Part shown: positions 8,407-15,938 of the stretch, piece by piece | How positions within the stretch are numbered: the first letter of the stretch is position 1 | How the letters are laid out: the number at the start of each line of letters is the position of its first letter | From: JBFEUI01 sp041547565 | GTDB lineage: Bacteria > Pseudomonadota > Gammaproteobacteria > Thiohalomonadales > Thiohalomonadaceae | Reading direction: 5' to 3' | Length of the DNA: 29,802 nt | Assembly: GCA_041547565.1 (NCBI GenBank) | Contig: JBFEUI010000027.1 | Span: forward strand, 1 to 29,802 | The notes under the pieces: generated by a model | What the model saw: the letters and a program-made list of their open reading frames with translations, nothing else | Database searches by the model: none | What the model was told of the DNA's origin: nothing | Position numbers and translations under genes: made by a program

Positions 8407-9039
8407 TCAGTTGCCGTTGCCGGGCGGTTGTAAAACACAGCTTTTCAGCGCTGACAGAATGCACTCGACCTTCCTGCACTCTATGGCATGCAATCCATGG
8501 CGGCAGGCACGTTCCACGTTGCCCGGATGGTCGTCGATAAACAGGATGTCTCCGGCATTTATGCCCAGATCACGAACCACATCGTCAAACAGGCTGCCAT
8601 CCTTCTTGCCCTTGCCCAGGCGGAAACTGTTGTACACCCGATCGAACTCGAAGTAGAAGTGGTCACGGGCATCGAGCTGTTCCAGCCAGTCGGTTTGATC
8701 GCTGAGGATGCCGCATACAATGCCATCCTGCCGCAGGCGGCGGATGGCTTTGATTACGCTGGGGCGCAGTATGAAGTGTGCGAGGATGATGTGGTTGAGT
8801 TCGGCGTCGTTTTGCTGCAGCGTGAATGCATCACGCATTGTCAGCCAGAAATCGGCATTACTGCCCCTGCCGGTGACATAGCCGCTGCTATATACTGCCG
8901 CCTGCGCCTGCTGGTAAAAAGGCTCCGGTCGATGGCCGTTAAGGCGGGCGATTGCATACAGTCCATCACGAAACCCCTCTTCTGCGATAACACCGCCGTA
9001 ATCGAGTAAAACCGCCCTGATGGTGTAGTTGCGAATCAC
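8407..9039 (-). CDS. HAD-superfamily hydrolase
   Basis: This is a haloacid dehalogenase-like hydrolase of 210 aa, likely a small-molecule phosphatase in the cytoplasm. Motif I is LLDYGGV (nucleophile D13), with the second Asp of the usual DxD replaced by Gly, as in DxGxx-type members. Motif II is GILSDQ (S113), motif III lies in LGKGKKDG (K143-K146), and motif IV is FIDDHPGN (D169, D170). A helical cap lies between motifs I and II. The DYGGV form resembles YihX-like sugar-phosphate phosphatases and haloacid dehalogenase-like proteins. The substrate cannot be inferred. GGAG lies about 10 bases before the ATG. Confidence 0.85.
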   Translation of the reverse strand: MIRNYTIRAVLLDYGGVIAEEGFRDGLYAIARLNGHRPEPFYQQAQAAVYSSGYVTGRGSNADFWLTMRDAFTLQQNDAELNHIILAHFILRPSVIKAIRRLRQDGIVCGILSDQTDWLEQLDARDHFYFEFDRVYNSFRLGKGKKDGSLFDDVVRDLGINAGDILFIDDHPGNVERACRHGLHAIECRKVECILSALKSCVLQPPGNGN

Positions 9040-9161
9040 CGTATTGTCTCTCCGACTCCCTTGCTGCTGGGGTGATGGGGTGCAAGCTCAACCTAATGCC
9101 TTGAGATAGTCTAGCCGCTAATAATGGCTACACTGTAATTAGGGTGTGAAGGAATACTAAT

Positions 9162-9698
9162 ATGCAACCGGGTGTGGAGCACAGCGGACTTATCGATGCG
9201 CTCAAGCGGCTCAGGGAGCGGTTTGTACTGCGCCTGCTGCGTCGGCGTCTACGTTGTTATCACAGTGATGTGGGGGTTGTTGTCTGCCAGGACATCAGCG
9301 AGGCCCTTGTGCCTCATATCGAGGCGCTGTCTTCAAGGGGTTCATGCGGGAGGGCTACACAGCAGACAGCTGCGGCAAGCACTAAAGCGGCAGCGGTAGA
9401 AAATGCCTCGGTTCACTCTCCTGTGCCCAAAATGAAAACCGGACTCTCCCGACACCTCAGGCGCCGCCGTTCTGGCAGGGCTCTCGAGCCGCACCTGGCG
9501 GAAAGGTTGAAACAGAGCACCCACGACCATATTCACACGGCCCTGAGACTGGCGCAACAGGGGGATTTGCGCACCGCCAGACTTCATGCCGAGATAGCCA
9601 ACAATGCCCAGAAAGAGGCGGCCTTCTACATGTCCGAAGAGGATTACCAGCTGTTTACCAGCGCGATCCGGCAACGCCTCGATGGACTGCTCAAGTAA
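9162..9698 (+). CDS. Basic hypothetical protein
   Basis: I do not recognise this 178-aa product. It is strongly basic, with arginine clusters near residues 17-31 and 97-106. A low-complexity Ala/Thr/Ser linker covers about residues 62-85. The C-terminal 70 residues (HDHIHTALRLAQQGDLRTARLHAEIANN onward, quoted here only in part) look like a helical repeat domain. There is no signal peptide. The start is supported by AAGGAA eight bases before the ATG. It is divergent from the HAD-like gene with a 122-base gap and lies 120 bases before the diiron protein gene. Confidence 0.6.
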   Translation: MQPGVEHSGLIDALKRLRERFVLRLLRRRLRCYHSDVGVVVCQDISEALVPHIEALSSRGSCGRATQQTAAASTKAAAVENASVHSPVPKMKTGLSRHLRRRRSGRALEPHLAERLKQSTHDHIHTALRLAQQGDLRTARLHAEIANNAQKEAAFYMSEEDYQLFTSAIRQRLDGLLK

Positions 9699-9818
9699 TA
9701 AACCACCCTCCCTGCTCGTGTTTGTGCCCGCTAGTCAGTGACTATTTTCCACGGCAGCAGCCAATAATAGCGTTGTCGACTATGCTTGCTTAATGTCGTG
9801 CAGTATGAGGAGAAGTAC

Positions 9819-10304
9819 ATGAACATCTTCGATATCGCCAAACACATGGAACGAGAGGGGGAGAAGTATTACAGGGAGCTGGCAGCGCAGTCCGAGGACG
9901 CGGGCATTAAGAATATTTTCAACTCACTGGCTGACGATGAAGTACGGCATTACCAGCTGTTCGATGAGATGGGCAGGGGCGATCTGCCCAACTTCGGTGG
10001 CGGGCGCATTATTGAAGAGGTGCGGGAGATTCTCCAGCGCATGCGTGAGGGTTCAAGCGGCCTGCCCGTCACTGCCTCCCAGCAGGAGATCTATCGCATA
10101 GCACTGGAAAATGAGCATCACAGTATTGATGCCTACCTGCAGTTCTATGAGAAGACCGGTGATATTCAACAGCGACAGCTGCTGCAGCAGGTGATTGACG
10201 AGGAGCGCAAGCATGTCGTGGTGCTGGAGAATCTGATCGACTACATCCGCCGGCCTCAGGTATGGCTGGAAGATGCGGAATTCAACAACCTGTCAGAGTA
10301 TTAG
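9819..10304 (+). CDS. Rubrerythrin/ferritin-like diiron protein
   Basis: The 161-aa product is a four-helix ferritin-like protein. Diiron ligands appear in the expected order: Glu in MEREGEKYY, the E-x-x-H pair in DDEVRHYQLF (E41, H44), Glu in ALENEHHSI, and the E-x-x-H pair in DEERKHVVVL (E129, H132). No rubredoxin domain follows, so it is the short rubrerythrin-family type often tied to peroxide detoxification or iron handling. The ATG at 9819 follows GAGGAGA at 9807-9813. An in-frame ATG at 9786 would add 11 residues without a ribosome-binding site and is not chosen. Confidence 0.85.
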   Translation: MNIFDIAKHMEREGEKYYRELAAQSEDAGIKNIFNSLADDEVRHYQLFDEMGRGDLPNFGGGRIIEEVREILQRMREGSSGLPVTASQQEIYRIALENEHHSIDAYLQFYEKTGDIQQRQLLQQVIDEERKHVVVLENLIDYIRRPQVWLEDAEFNNLSEY

Positions 10305-10338
10305 CACCGCCGGGGTTAACAAAACCAGACTAGCGATA

Positions 10339-10932
10339 CTAGCGGAAGTTGTATTGCCCCGATACATAGAACATGCCCACGCTCTGATCGAAGCGTTCCT
10401 TGTTCAGCACCATGTTCTGATCCCAGTAATAGTTGACCATTCGGAACGCGTAGGAGTCGACGCCGACCCTGAGCGTCAGTTGTTCGATCGGGTTATAGCC
10501 CAGGCCAAAACCGAGCACGAAGGTGCCGCCGCTGTCGTCCCAGTCGGGGTGGTCCTGCTCAAGACCGATGGAGCCGAGCCCGGCATGGCCAAACAGGTCG
10601 AGTTGACCCTCGGCCAGGGGAATGAGCCCGACGGCGGAGACGGTGAAGGTGTCAAAGCGTAGTTTTGTGCGCCCGCCATGGGGATTTTGCGCGCTGAACT
10701 CTCCCATATTGGCGAGGGTGCCCTCTACCGCGAAATGGTCGTTAAAGCGGTAACCGCCATAGATCTTCGAGCCCCTGTCTCGGTCATCGAGGTCCAGGCC
10801 ATCGAAGCTGTTGTCATCATGGTAGGAGGTGTTGCCGAAGCCGATGCCAATGTAGGCGCCGCTGCTTTCGGCAACCACGCTGCCGCTGAGGAGCACCAGA
10901 GAGGCGGCCAGGGTGATACACAGGTTGTTCAT
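10339..10932 (-). CDS. Outer-membrane beta-barrel protein
   Basis: The 197-aa product has a Sec signal peptide with likely cleavage after VVA (A21) and begins AESSGAYIGIGFGNTSY, the start of an OmpA-like or opacity-type 8-strand barrel. Alternating aromatic and glycine strands follow to a C-terminal FYVSGQYNFR. The final residue is Arg, with Phe next to last, a small departure from the usual C-terminal Phe. It has no peptidoglycan-binding domain. AAGGGG lies about 9 bases before the ATG. The gene is convergent with the diiron protein gene (34 bases between). Function beyond a surface barrel cannot be given. Confidence 0.83.
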   Translation of the reverse strand: MNNLCITLAASLVLLSGSVVAESSGAYIGIGFGNTSYHDDNSFDGLDLDDRDRGSKIYGGYRFNDHFAVEGTLANMGEFSAQNPHGGRTKLRFDTFTVSAVGLIPLAEGQLDLFGHAGLGSIGLEQDHPDWDDSGGTFVLGFGLGYNPIEQLTLRVGVDSYAFRMVNYYWDQNMVLNKERFDQSVGMFYVSGQYNFR

Positions 10933-10934
10933 GT

Positions 10935-10974
10935 TCTGCTACCCCTTCAGAGTGTGTATCCAAAGTGTAGCAGA
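10935..10974. repeat. 8-bp inverted repeat after the fumarase gene
   Basis: TCTGCTAC (10935-10942) is matched by GTAGCAGA (10967-10974) around a 24-base loop, between the fumarase stop and the start of the beta-barrel gene on the same strand. No T-run follows, so a role as intrinsic terminator of the long operon is possible but weak. Confidence 0.25.
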
Positions 10975-10985
10975 GCGTCTTGAGC

Positions 10986-12602
10986 CTACAGCCCGACCTC
11001 GGAGAAGAAGTTGTTGCCCTTGTCGTCGACGATGATGAAGGCGGGGAAATCCTCCACCTCGATGCGGTAGACCGCCTCCATGCCCAGTTCCGGATAGTCG
11101 ATGATCTCCATCTTGCGGATCGACACCTCGGTGAGCTCGGCGGCGGCACCACCGATGGAACCGAGGTAGAAGCCACCGTATTTTTTACAGGCATCGGTCA
11201 CCTGGCGGCTGCGATTTCCCTTGGCCAGCATCACCATGGAGGCGCCATGCTGCTGAAACAGTTCCACGTAGCTGTCCATGCGTCCGGCCGTGGTGGGGCC
11301 GAAGGAGCCGGCGGCATAGCCCTGTGGGGTCTTGGCCGGGCCGGCGTAGTAGACGATGTGGTCCTTGATGTACTGCGGCAGTTCCTCACCGGCATCCAGG
11401 CGCTCTTTCAGCTTGGCGTGGGCGATGTCGCGGGCGACGATGATGGGGCCGGTCAGCGAGATGCGGGTCTTGATCGGGTATTTCGACAGTTCGGCGCGTA
11501 TCGCCTCCATCGGCTGGTTCAGGTCGACCTTTACCACCTCCTCCGAGAGGTTTTCGCTTTTCACCTCGGGCAGGTAACGGGCCGGCTCGCGCTCCAGCTT
11601 CTCCAGCCAGACGCCTTCGCGGTCGATGCGTCCGAGGATGTTGCGATCGGCCGAACAGGAGACGCCGATGCCGACCGGGCAGGAGGCGCCGTGGCGCGGC
11701 AGGCGGATGATGCGCACGTCGTGGGCAAAGTACTTGCCGCCGAACTGCGCGCCGATACCGAGTTCGCGGGTCAGCTGCAGCACCTGCTGCTCCAGTTCGC
11801 GGTCACGGAAGGCCTGGCCGTATTCGTTGCCGCTCTCCGGGAGGCTGTCGAGGTAGCGGGCCGAGGCGAGCTTGACCGTCTTCAGGTTGGCCTCGGCCGA
11901 GGTGCCGCCGATGACGATGGCCAGGTGGTAGGGCGGGCAGGCCGCGGTGCCGATTGACGGCAGCTTCTCACGCAGGAAGGCCATCATGCTCTGCGGATTG
12001 AGCAGGGCCTTGGTCTCCTGGAACAGGAAGGTCTTGTTGGCCGAGCCACCGCCCTTGGTGATGAACAGGAACTTGTAGGCCTCGCCAGCCACCGCCTCGA
12101 TGTCGATCTGGGCCGGCAGGTTGGTGCCGGTATTGGTCTCCTCGTACATGGTCAGCGGGGCGATCTGCGAGTAACGCAGGTTGTCAGCAGCGTAGGTCTT
12201 GAAGATGCCTTTGGACAGTGCCTCCTGGTCATTGCCGTCGCTCCACACCTGCTGCCCCTTCTTGGCCATGACGATGGCGGTGCCGGTGTCCTGGCAACCG
12301 GGGAGCAACATGCCGGCGGCGATATTGGCGTTCTTCAGCATCTCCTGGGCCACGAAGCGGTCGTTCTGCGAGGCCTCCGGATCATCGAGGATATCGCGCA
12401 ACTGCTGCAGGTGGCTGCTGCGGTAGAGGAAGGAGACATCCCTGATGGCTTCGGCGGCGAGCAGGCTCAGCGCCTCGGGCTCAACCTTGAGCACCGGCTG
12501 GCCTTCAAACTCACCCAGGCTGACGTGCTCGCTGGTGAGCAGGCGGTATTCGGTCTCATCCTCGCCGAGTGGGCAGGGATCGCTGTAGTGGAATTCGGCC
12601 AT
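10986..12602 (-). CDS. fumA: Class I fumarate hydratase (FumA/B type, [4Fe-4S])
   Basis: Fumarase interconverts malate and fumarate. This is the oxygen-sensitive iron-sulfur class I enzyme, not FumC. The 538-aa single chain contains both alpha and beta domains, close to E. coli FumA (548 aa). Cluster cysteines are visible at C103 (LPGCQDTG), C222 (TAACPPYH) and C316 (GVSCSADRN). The C-terminal beta domain includes GSFGPTTAGRMDSY. It follows mdh by 14 bases and is the last gene of the minus-strand block. With malate dehydrogenase it would take oxaloacetate to fumarate in a reductive TCA direction, though the reaction is reversible. One chain can also use mesaconate in some relatives. Confidence 0.96.
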   Translation of the reverse strand: MAEFHYSDPCPLGEDETEYRLLTSEHVSLGEFEGQPVLKVEPEALSLLAAEAIRDVSFLYRSSHLQQLRDILDDPEASQNDRFVAQEMLKNANIAAGMLLPGCQDTGTAIVMAKKGQQVWSDGNDQEALSKGIFKTYAADNLRYSQIAPLTMYEETNTGTNLPAQIDIEAVAGEAYKFLFITKGGGSANKTFLFQETKALLNPQSMMAFLREKLPSIGTAACPPYHLAIVIGGTSAEANLKTVKLASARYLDSLPESGNEYGQAFRDRELEQQVLQLTRELGIGAQFGGKYFAHDVRIIRLPRHGASCPVGIGVSCSADRNILGRIDREGVWLEKLEREPARYLPEVKSENLSEEVVKVDLNQPMEAIRAELSKYPIKTRISLTGPIIVARDIAHAKLKERLDAGEELPQYIKDHIVYYAGPAKTPQGYAAGSFGPTTAGRMDSYVELFQQHGASMVMLAKGNRSRQVTDACKKYGGFYLGSIGGAAAELTEVSIRKMEIIDYPELGMEAVYRIEVEDFPAFIIVDDKGNNFFSEVGL

Positions 12603-12616
12603 CGTCTCGTCGGCAC

Positions 12617-13555
12617 CTAGAGTTTGGCTTCCGCGACACTGTCTTTGACCACGCTGAGGGTCTTCTGGAGCATCGCCTTCTCATCGTCGTCCAGCTCAAT
12701 CTCGACCACACGCTCGACACCGCCGGCACCGATCACGCAGGGGACGCCAAGGAAGTAGCCGTCAATGCCGTATTCCCCCTCGCACAGGGTGGAGGAGGCG
12801 ATAATGCGCTTCTTGTCATCCAGGTAGCTGACGACCATCTCCATCACCGCGGAGGCGGAGCTGAAAAAAGCGCTGCCGTTGCCCAGCAGATTGACGATCT
12901 CTGTGCCGGCCTCGCGGGTACGGCGGATGACTCCCTCAAGTTCGTCTTTCGACAGCATCGAAGTGACCGGTACCCCCGCCACGTTGGCGGTGCGGGTCAG
13001 CGGGATCATGGTCGGCCCGTGGCCGCCCATCACCAGGCAGGAGACATCCTTGACCGACACACCGGTTGCCTGGGCGATAAAGGAGGCGAAGCGCCCCGTG
13101 TCCAGCGCACCGGAGAGCCCGGCGACGCGCTGCTTCGGGAAGCCAGAGACCTTGTGGAAGGCGTGGGTCATGGTATCGACCGGGTTGGTGGTCAGCACCA
13201 CGAAGGCCTCCGGTGCGTAGCGCTTCACCTGTTCGGCCACATGCTTGATGATGCCGATATTGATATCCAGCAGGTCCTCGCGGGTCATATTCGGCTTGCG
13301 CGGCACCCCGGCGGTGATCACCACCACATCGGCCCCCTCGATGTCGGCGTAGTCGCTGGTGGCATGCAGGTTTACATCCACGTCGTAGTGGGGGCACAGG
13401 TGCGAAATGTCGAGCATCTTGCCCTTGATGGGGTTGACGTTCTCCGGCAGATCGAGCACCACTACATCGGCCGCCAGTTCGCGCTGGGTGATCATCAGGG
13501 CGATAATACTGCCGATCTGTCCGCCGCCTATCAGGGCGATCTTTCTTCTTTGCAT
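12617..13555 (-). CDS. mdh: NAD-dependent malate dehydrogenase (lactate-dehydrogenase-like type)
   Basis: The enzyme interconverts malate and oxaloacetate. From the ATG at 13555 it has 312 aa and belongs to the LDH-like, tetrameric MDH group, not the E. coli dimeric type. The Rossmann motif is ALIGGGQIGS, and D35 in VVVLDLPE points to NAD over NADP. Catalytic and substrate residues are visible: RKPNMTRED (R86, R92), TTNPVDTMT, LDTGRF (R155) and the catalytic His in MGGHGP (H179). The upstream frame is open for 61 more codons, but that stretch belongs to the Cys-rich gene in another frame. AAGG lies before the chosen ATG. This MDH type is common in reductive-TCA organisms. Confidence 0.95.
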   Translation of the reverse strand: MQRRKIALIGGGQIGSIIALMITQRELAADVVVLDLPENVNPIKGKMLDISHLCPHYDVDVNLHATSDYADIEGADVVVITAGVPRKPNMTREDLLDINIGIIKHVAEQVKRYAPEAFVVLTTNPVDTMTHAFHKVSGFPKQRVAGLSGALDTGRFASFIAQATGVSVKDVSCLVMGGHGPTMIPLTRTANVAGVPVTSMLSKDELEGVIRRTREAGTEIVNLLGNGSAFFSSASAVMEMVVSYLDDKKRIIASSTLCEGEYGIDGYFLGVPCVIGAGGVERVVEIELDDDEKAMLQKTLSVVKDSVAEAKL

Positions 13556-13563
13556 AGTAAACC

Positions 13564-13791
13564 TTAGGAATTCTTTGAGCCGGAATGCCGGAGTGCGTCC
13601 GGGCTGACTGTGGCGGTTTCGGATTTTGGCGGCACGCCGCAACTGCCGCCCTGGCAGGCACCGCAACCGGGCTTGTAGCCGGCACGTTGCGGATCCTGCT
13701 TCTTGAGCCACAACTGGAACACCATCCAGCCGGCACACAGCAGGGTCAGACCCAGTAGCGACATCAAATATCCGAACATAGCTGCACTCAT
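13564..13791 (-). CDS. Small Cys-rich membrane protein next to Rnf genes
   Basis: This 75-aa product has one N-terminal membrane span (about residues 6-29, with C19), then a basic stretch and the compact motif GCGACQGGSCG (C43, C46, C51). I do not recognise a named family. The layout, one span plus a short Cys cluster, recalls NqrM, the small protein needed to assemble the iron site between NqrD and NqrE, the homologues of RnfA and RnfE. Its place between rnfA and mdh on the same strand fits an Rnf maturation role, which is an inference. Starts at 13779 (ATG) or 13806 (TTG) are possible; ribosome-binding sites are poor. It ends 8 bases before mdh. Confidence 0.68.
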   Translation of the reverse strand: MSAAMFGYLMSLLGLTLLCAGWMVFQLWLKKQDPQRAGYKPGCGACQGGSCGVPPKSETATVSPDALRHSGSKNS

Positions 13792-13810
13792 ATTATGCGT
13801 GAGCAAGCCA

Positions 13811-14030
13811 TTCTAACCCAAAAGTGGGGTGAATGGGTGAACAGGTGAGTGGGTGAAGAGAAACCCGTGAAAGGTAAAACGTGAAGCGTGAAACGATATA
13901 GGGCGTCCTGTGGACGCCATGGCAGAGTCACAATGGCGGGCATGGCCCGCGCTGTTCTTCTAACCTAAAAGCGAGGTGAAGGGTGCTGATGGTCTACTCT
14001 TCACCCCTCACTCTTCACTTCTTCACGTTT
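13811..14030. repeat. Intergenic repeat block between rnfA and the Cys-rich gene
   Basis: The 239-base gap is filled with repeats. A direct repeat of the form TTCTAACC-AAAAG-GGTGAA occurs at about 13811-13833 and again at 13968-13980. Four units of a GTGAAAC-like heptamer start at 13867, 13874, 13881 and 13888, exactly 7 bases apart. The opposite-strand version (TCTTCAC-like) runs from 13998 to the rnfA stop. Two perfect short hairpins lie between: GGCGTCC/GGACGCC (13902-13918, 3-base loop) and GCGGGC/GCCCGC (13936-13950, 3-base loop). No coding frame is supported. The hairpins may cap the rnf message or alter expression of the genes after it. Confidence 0.7.
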
Positions 14031-14609
14031 TCAGGTGGAACTGAACAGCCCGGCAAAGCCCATGAAGGCCATCGACAGGATGCCAGCGATAATCAGGTTG
14101 AAGGCGGTACCCTTGACCAGTGCCGGTACATCGGAGATTTCGGTCTCCTCGCGCATGCCTGCCATCAGCACCATGGCCAGGGTAAAGCCGGCACCGGCAC
14201 CCAGGGCGAAGGTCATGCCCTCCAGGAAGCCGTAGCCGCGGTTGGTGGCGAAGATGGCCAGGCCGAGGATGGCGCAGTTGGTGGTAATGAGCGGCAGGAA
14301 TATCCCCAGCGACTGGAACAGGGCGGGGCTCAGCTTCTTGATCGCCATCTCGATGAACTGCACGGTGCTGGCGATGACCACGATAAAGCTGATGAGGCGC
14401 AGATAGGGGGCGTAGATCAGCACGTAGGTGTTGAGGAACCAGGAACACAGTGCGGTAATCAGCAGTACGAAGGTGGTGGCCAGTCCCAGGCGGAAGGAGG
14501 TCTCCAGCTTGCCCGAGACGCCGAGGAAGGGGCACAGGCCGAGAAAGTAGGCCAGCACGAAGTTGTTGACCAGCAGGGCGCTGATAAAGATCCAGATCAG
14601 GTTATCCAT
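14031..14609 (-). CDS. rnfA: Rnf complex membrane subunit RnfA
   Basis: RnfA is a six-span inner-membrane subunit. With RnfE it forms the half-channels that hold a membrane-embedded [2Fe-2S] cluster in the ferredoxin:NAD+ oxidoreductase. The 192-aa length is typical. The two cluster cysteines are in LGLCPFLG (C26) and TTNCAILG (C112). The start overlaps the rnfE stop by one base. It is the last of five tightly packed genes in the order C, D, G, E, A. Confidence 0.96.
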   Translation of the reverse strand: MDNLIWIFISALLVNNFVLAYFLGLCPFLGVSGKLETSFRLGLATTFVLLITALCSWFLNTYVLIYAPYLRLISFIVVIASTVQFIEMAIKKLSPALFQSLGIFLPLITTNCAILGLAIFATNRGYGFLEGMTFALGAGAGFTLAMVLMAGMREETEISDVPALVKGTAFNLIIAGILSMAFMGFAGLFSST

Positions 14610-15259
14610 CAGGCACCACTCCTTTCGGCCTCAGCGACCTGCTCCAGGAAACGTTTCTTGCGCTCCGTCACCCAGTTGAAGAACAGCAGGATCAGCCCGA
14701 GGGTGATAAAACCGCCCGGTGGCAGGATCATGATGACCCAAGGTTCGAAGTTGGGGCCGAACAGGTCGAAGCCGAACAGCTTGCCCTCACCGAGGATCTC
14801 GCGCACTGCGCCGAGTGAGAACAGGGCGATCATAAAACCGCCGGCCATGCCCAGGGCATCCATCACGGCGTACTTCACCGTGTGCTTGGAGGCGAAGGCC
14901 TCCTGGCGGCCCAGGATCATGCAGTTGGCCACGATCAGCGGAATGAAGGCGCCCAGCTCCTTGTGTACCGCCGGCACCATGGCCAGCAGGATGTAGTCGA
15001 CCACGGTGACGAAGGTGGCGATGATGATGATGTAGACCGAGATGCGCACCTGCTTGGGAATGAGGCGGCGCATGGAGGAGACCAGGAAGCTGGAGCCGAC
15101 CAGCACGAACAGGGTGGCCAGTCCCATGGCAATGGCGTTGACGGCCGAGTTGGTGACCGCCAGCATCGGGCACATGCCCAGCACCTGGATAAAGACGGGA
15201 TTGTCCCGCCACAGGCCCTTAATCATCTCGTCGTATGCGCTATGGGGTGACTGTGCCAT
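14609..15259 (-). CDS. rnfE: Rnf complex membrane subunit RnfE
   Basis: RnfE is the partner and distant paralog of RnfA, inserted in the opposite membrane orientation. The 216-aa product shows the matching cysteines C30 (VLGMCPMLAV) and C113 (VANCMILGR), and about six membrane spans. The N-terminus (YDEMIKGLWRDNPVFIQVLG) is characteristic of RnfE and NqrD. The gene lies 3 bases after rnfG and overlaps rnfA by one base, so translation of the two is likely coupled. Confidence 0.96.
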   Translation of the reverse strand: MAQSPHSAYDEMIKGLWRDNPVFIQVLGMCPMLAVTNSAVNAIAMGLATLFVLVGSSFLVSSMRRLIPKQVRISVYIIIIATFVTVVDYILLAMVPAVHKELGAFIPLIVANCMILGRQEAFASKHTVKYAVMDALGMAGGFMIALFSLGAVREILGEGKLFGFDLFGPNFEPWVIMILPPGGFITLGLILLFFNWVTERKKRFLEQVAEAERSGA

Positions 15260-15262
15260 GGC

Positions 15263-15937
15263 TTACTCCGCTGTCTCTTCACTTTGTGCCAGCTTCGGCT
15301 CGGCCCCGGGCCGCGGCAGCAGTTTCTGCCAGCGCACGTTGGCCTCGTTGATGATACGCACCACCGCCTTGGAGGAGATGGTGGCACCGGTTATGGCGTC
15401 GACCTCGTTGGGTTTGGACCTGGTGCCCTTTTTGACCGTGACAATCGTCGGCTCCACCGACAGGCTGTCGAAGTTGGCGACGAAGGCGGGGTCCTTGTAG
15501 ATCTTGTCGCCCAATCCCGGTGTCTCACGGCTCTCCAGGATCTGCATGCCCACCACCTTTTTCTCGCGATGGTCGTAACCGTAGAGCAGGCTGATGGTGT
15601 CCTGGAAACCGGGGCCGGCATTGGGAATGGCAAAGCCGATGAACTTGCCGTCCTTATCGTAGCCGCCGAAGATGGTGTGCTCCTCATCGCCCTTGCCGGC
15701 CACCAGCAACTCACCCTCCAGGTGCAGCGGCTGCATCCGGGTGACGCCGGGCAGCACCTTGAACACCGCCTCGCGCAGCTCCCGCGCCTTGTTGGCGGTG
15801 ATGGTCGGCAGGGTGGCCAGGTAGACGCTGATAATGATTATACCGGCCAGGAAACCGGCGATCGCCAGGGATGCGACCAGCCGGATGGAGCCGGGCTCGA
15901 GGGTGGCCGAGGCCTGCGGGTGCATTTCGCTGCTCAT
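15263..15937 (-). CDS. rnfG: Rnf complex flavoprotein subunit RnfG
   Basis: RnfG is anchored by one membrane span (about residues 22-42) and carries covalent FMN on its extracytoplasmic domain. The flavinylation motif is DAITGATISS at residues 180-189, with T186 the expected FMN site attached by ApbE. The FMN-binding domain motif ETPGLGDKI is at residues 138-146. The 224-aa length is normal. No apbE gene is in the window. The gene starts one base after the end of rnfD. Confidence 0.95.
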   Translation of the reverse strand: MSSEMHPQASATLEPGSIRLVASLAIAGFLAGIIIISVYLATLPTITANKARELREAVFKVLPGVTRMQPLHLEGELLVAGKGDEEHTIFGGYDKDGKFIGFAIPNAGPGFQDTISLLYGYDHREKKVVGMQILESRETPGLGDKIYKDPAFVANFDSLSVEPTIVTVKKGTRSKPNEVDAITGATISSKAVVRIINEANVRWQKLLPRPGAEPKLAQSEETAE

Positions 15938-15938
15938 C

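Noticed and set aside
10980..11957. 325-aa plus-strand open frame
   Set aside because: It lies opposite the fumarase gene, whose cluster cysteines and family length are clear; the antisense product is low-complexity Gly/Ala/Val/Asp.
12617..13738. Longer malate dehydrogenase with 61 extra N-terminal residues
   Set aside because: The extension is Arg-rich with no MDH homology and overlaps the Cys-rich small gene; the Rossmann motif begins properly at the ATG at 13555.
13983..14996. 337-aa plus-strand open frame
   Set aside because: It is antisense to rnfA and rnfE and Gly/Gln/His-rich; the Rnf genes explain the region fully.
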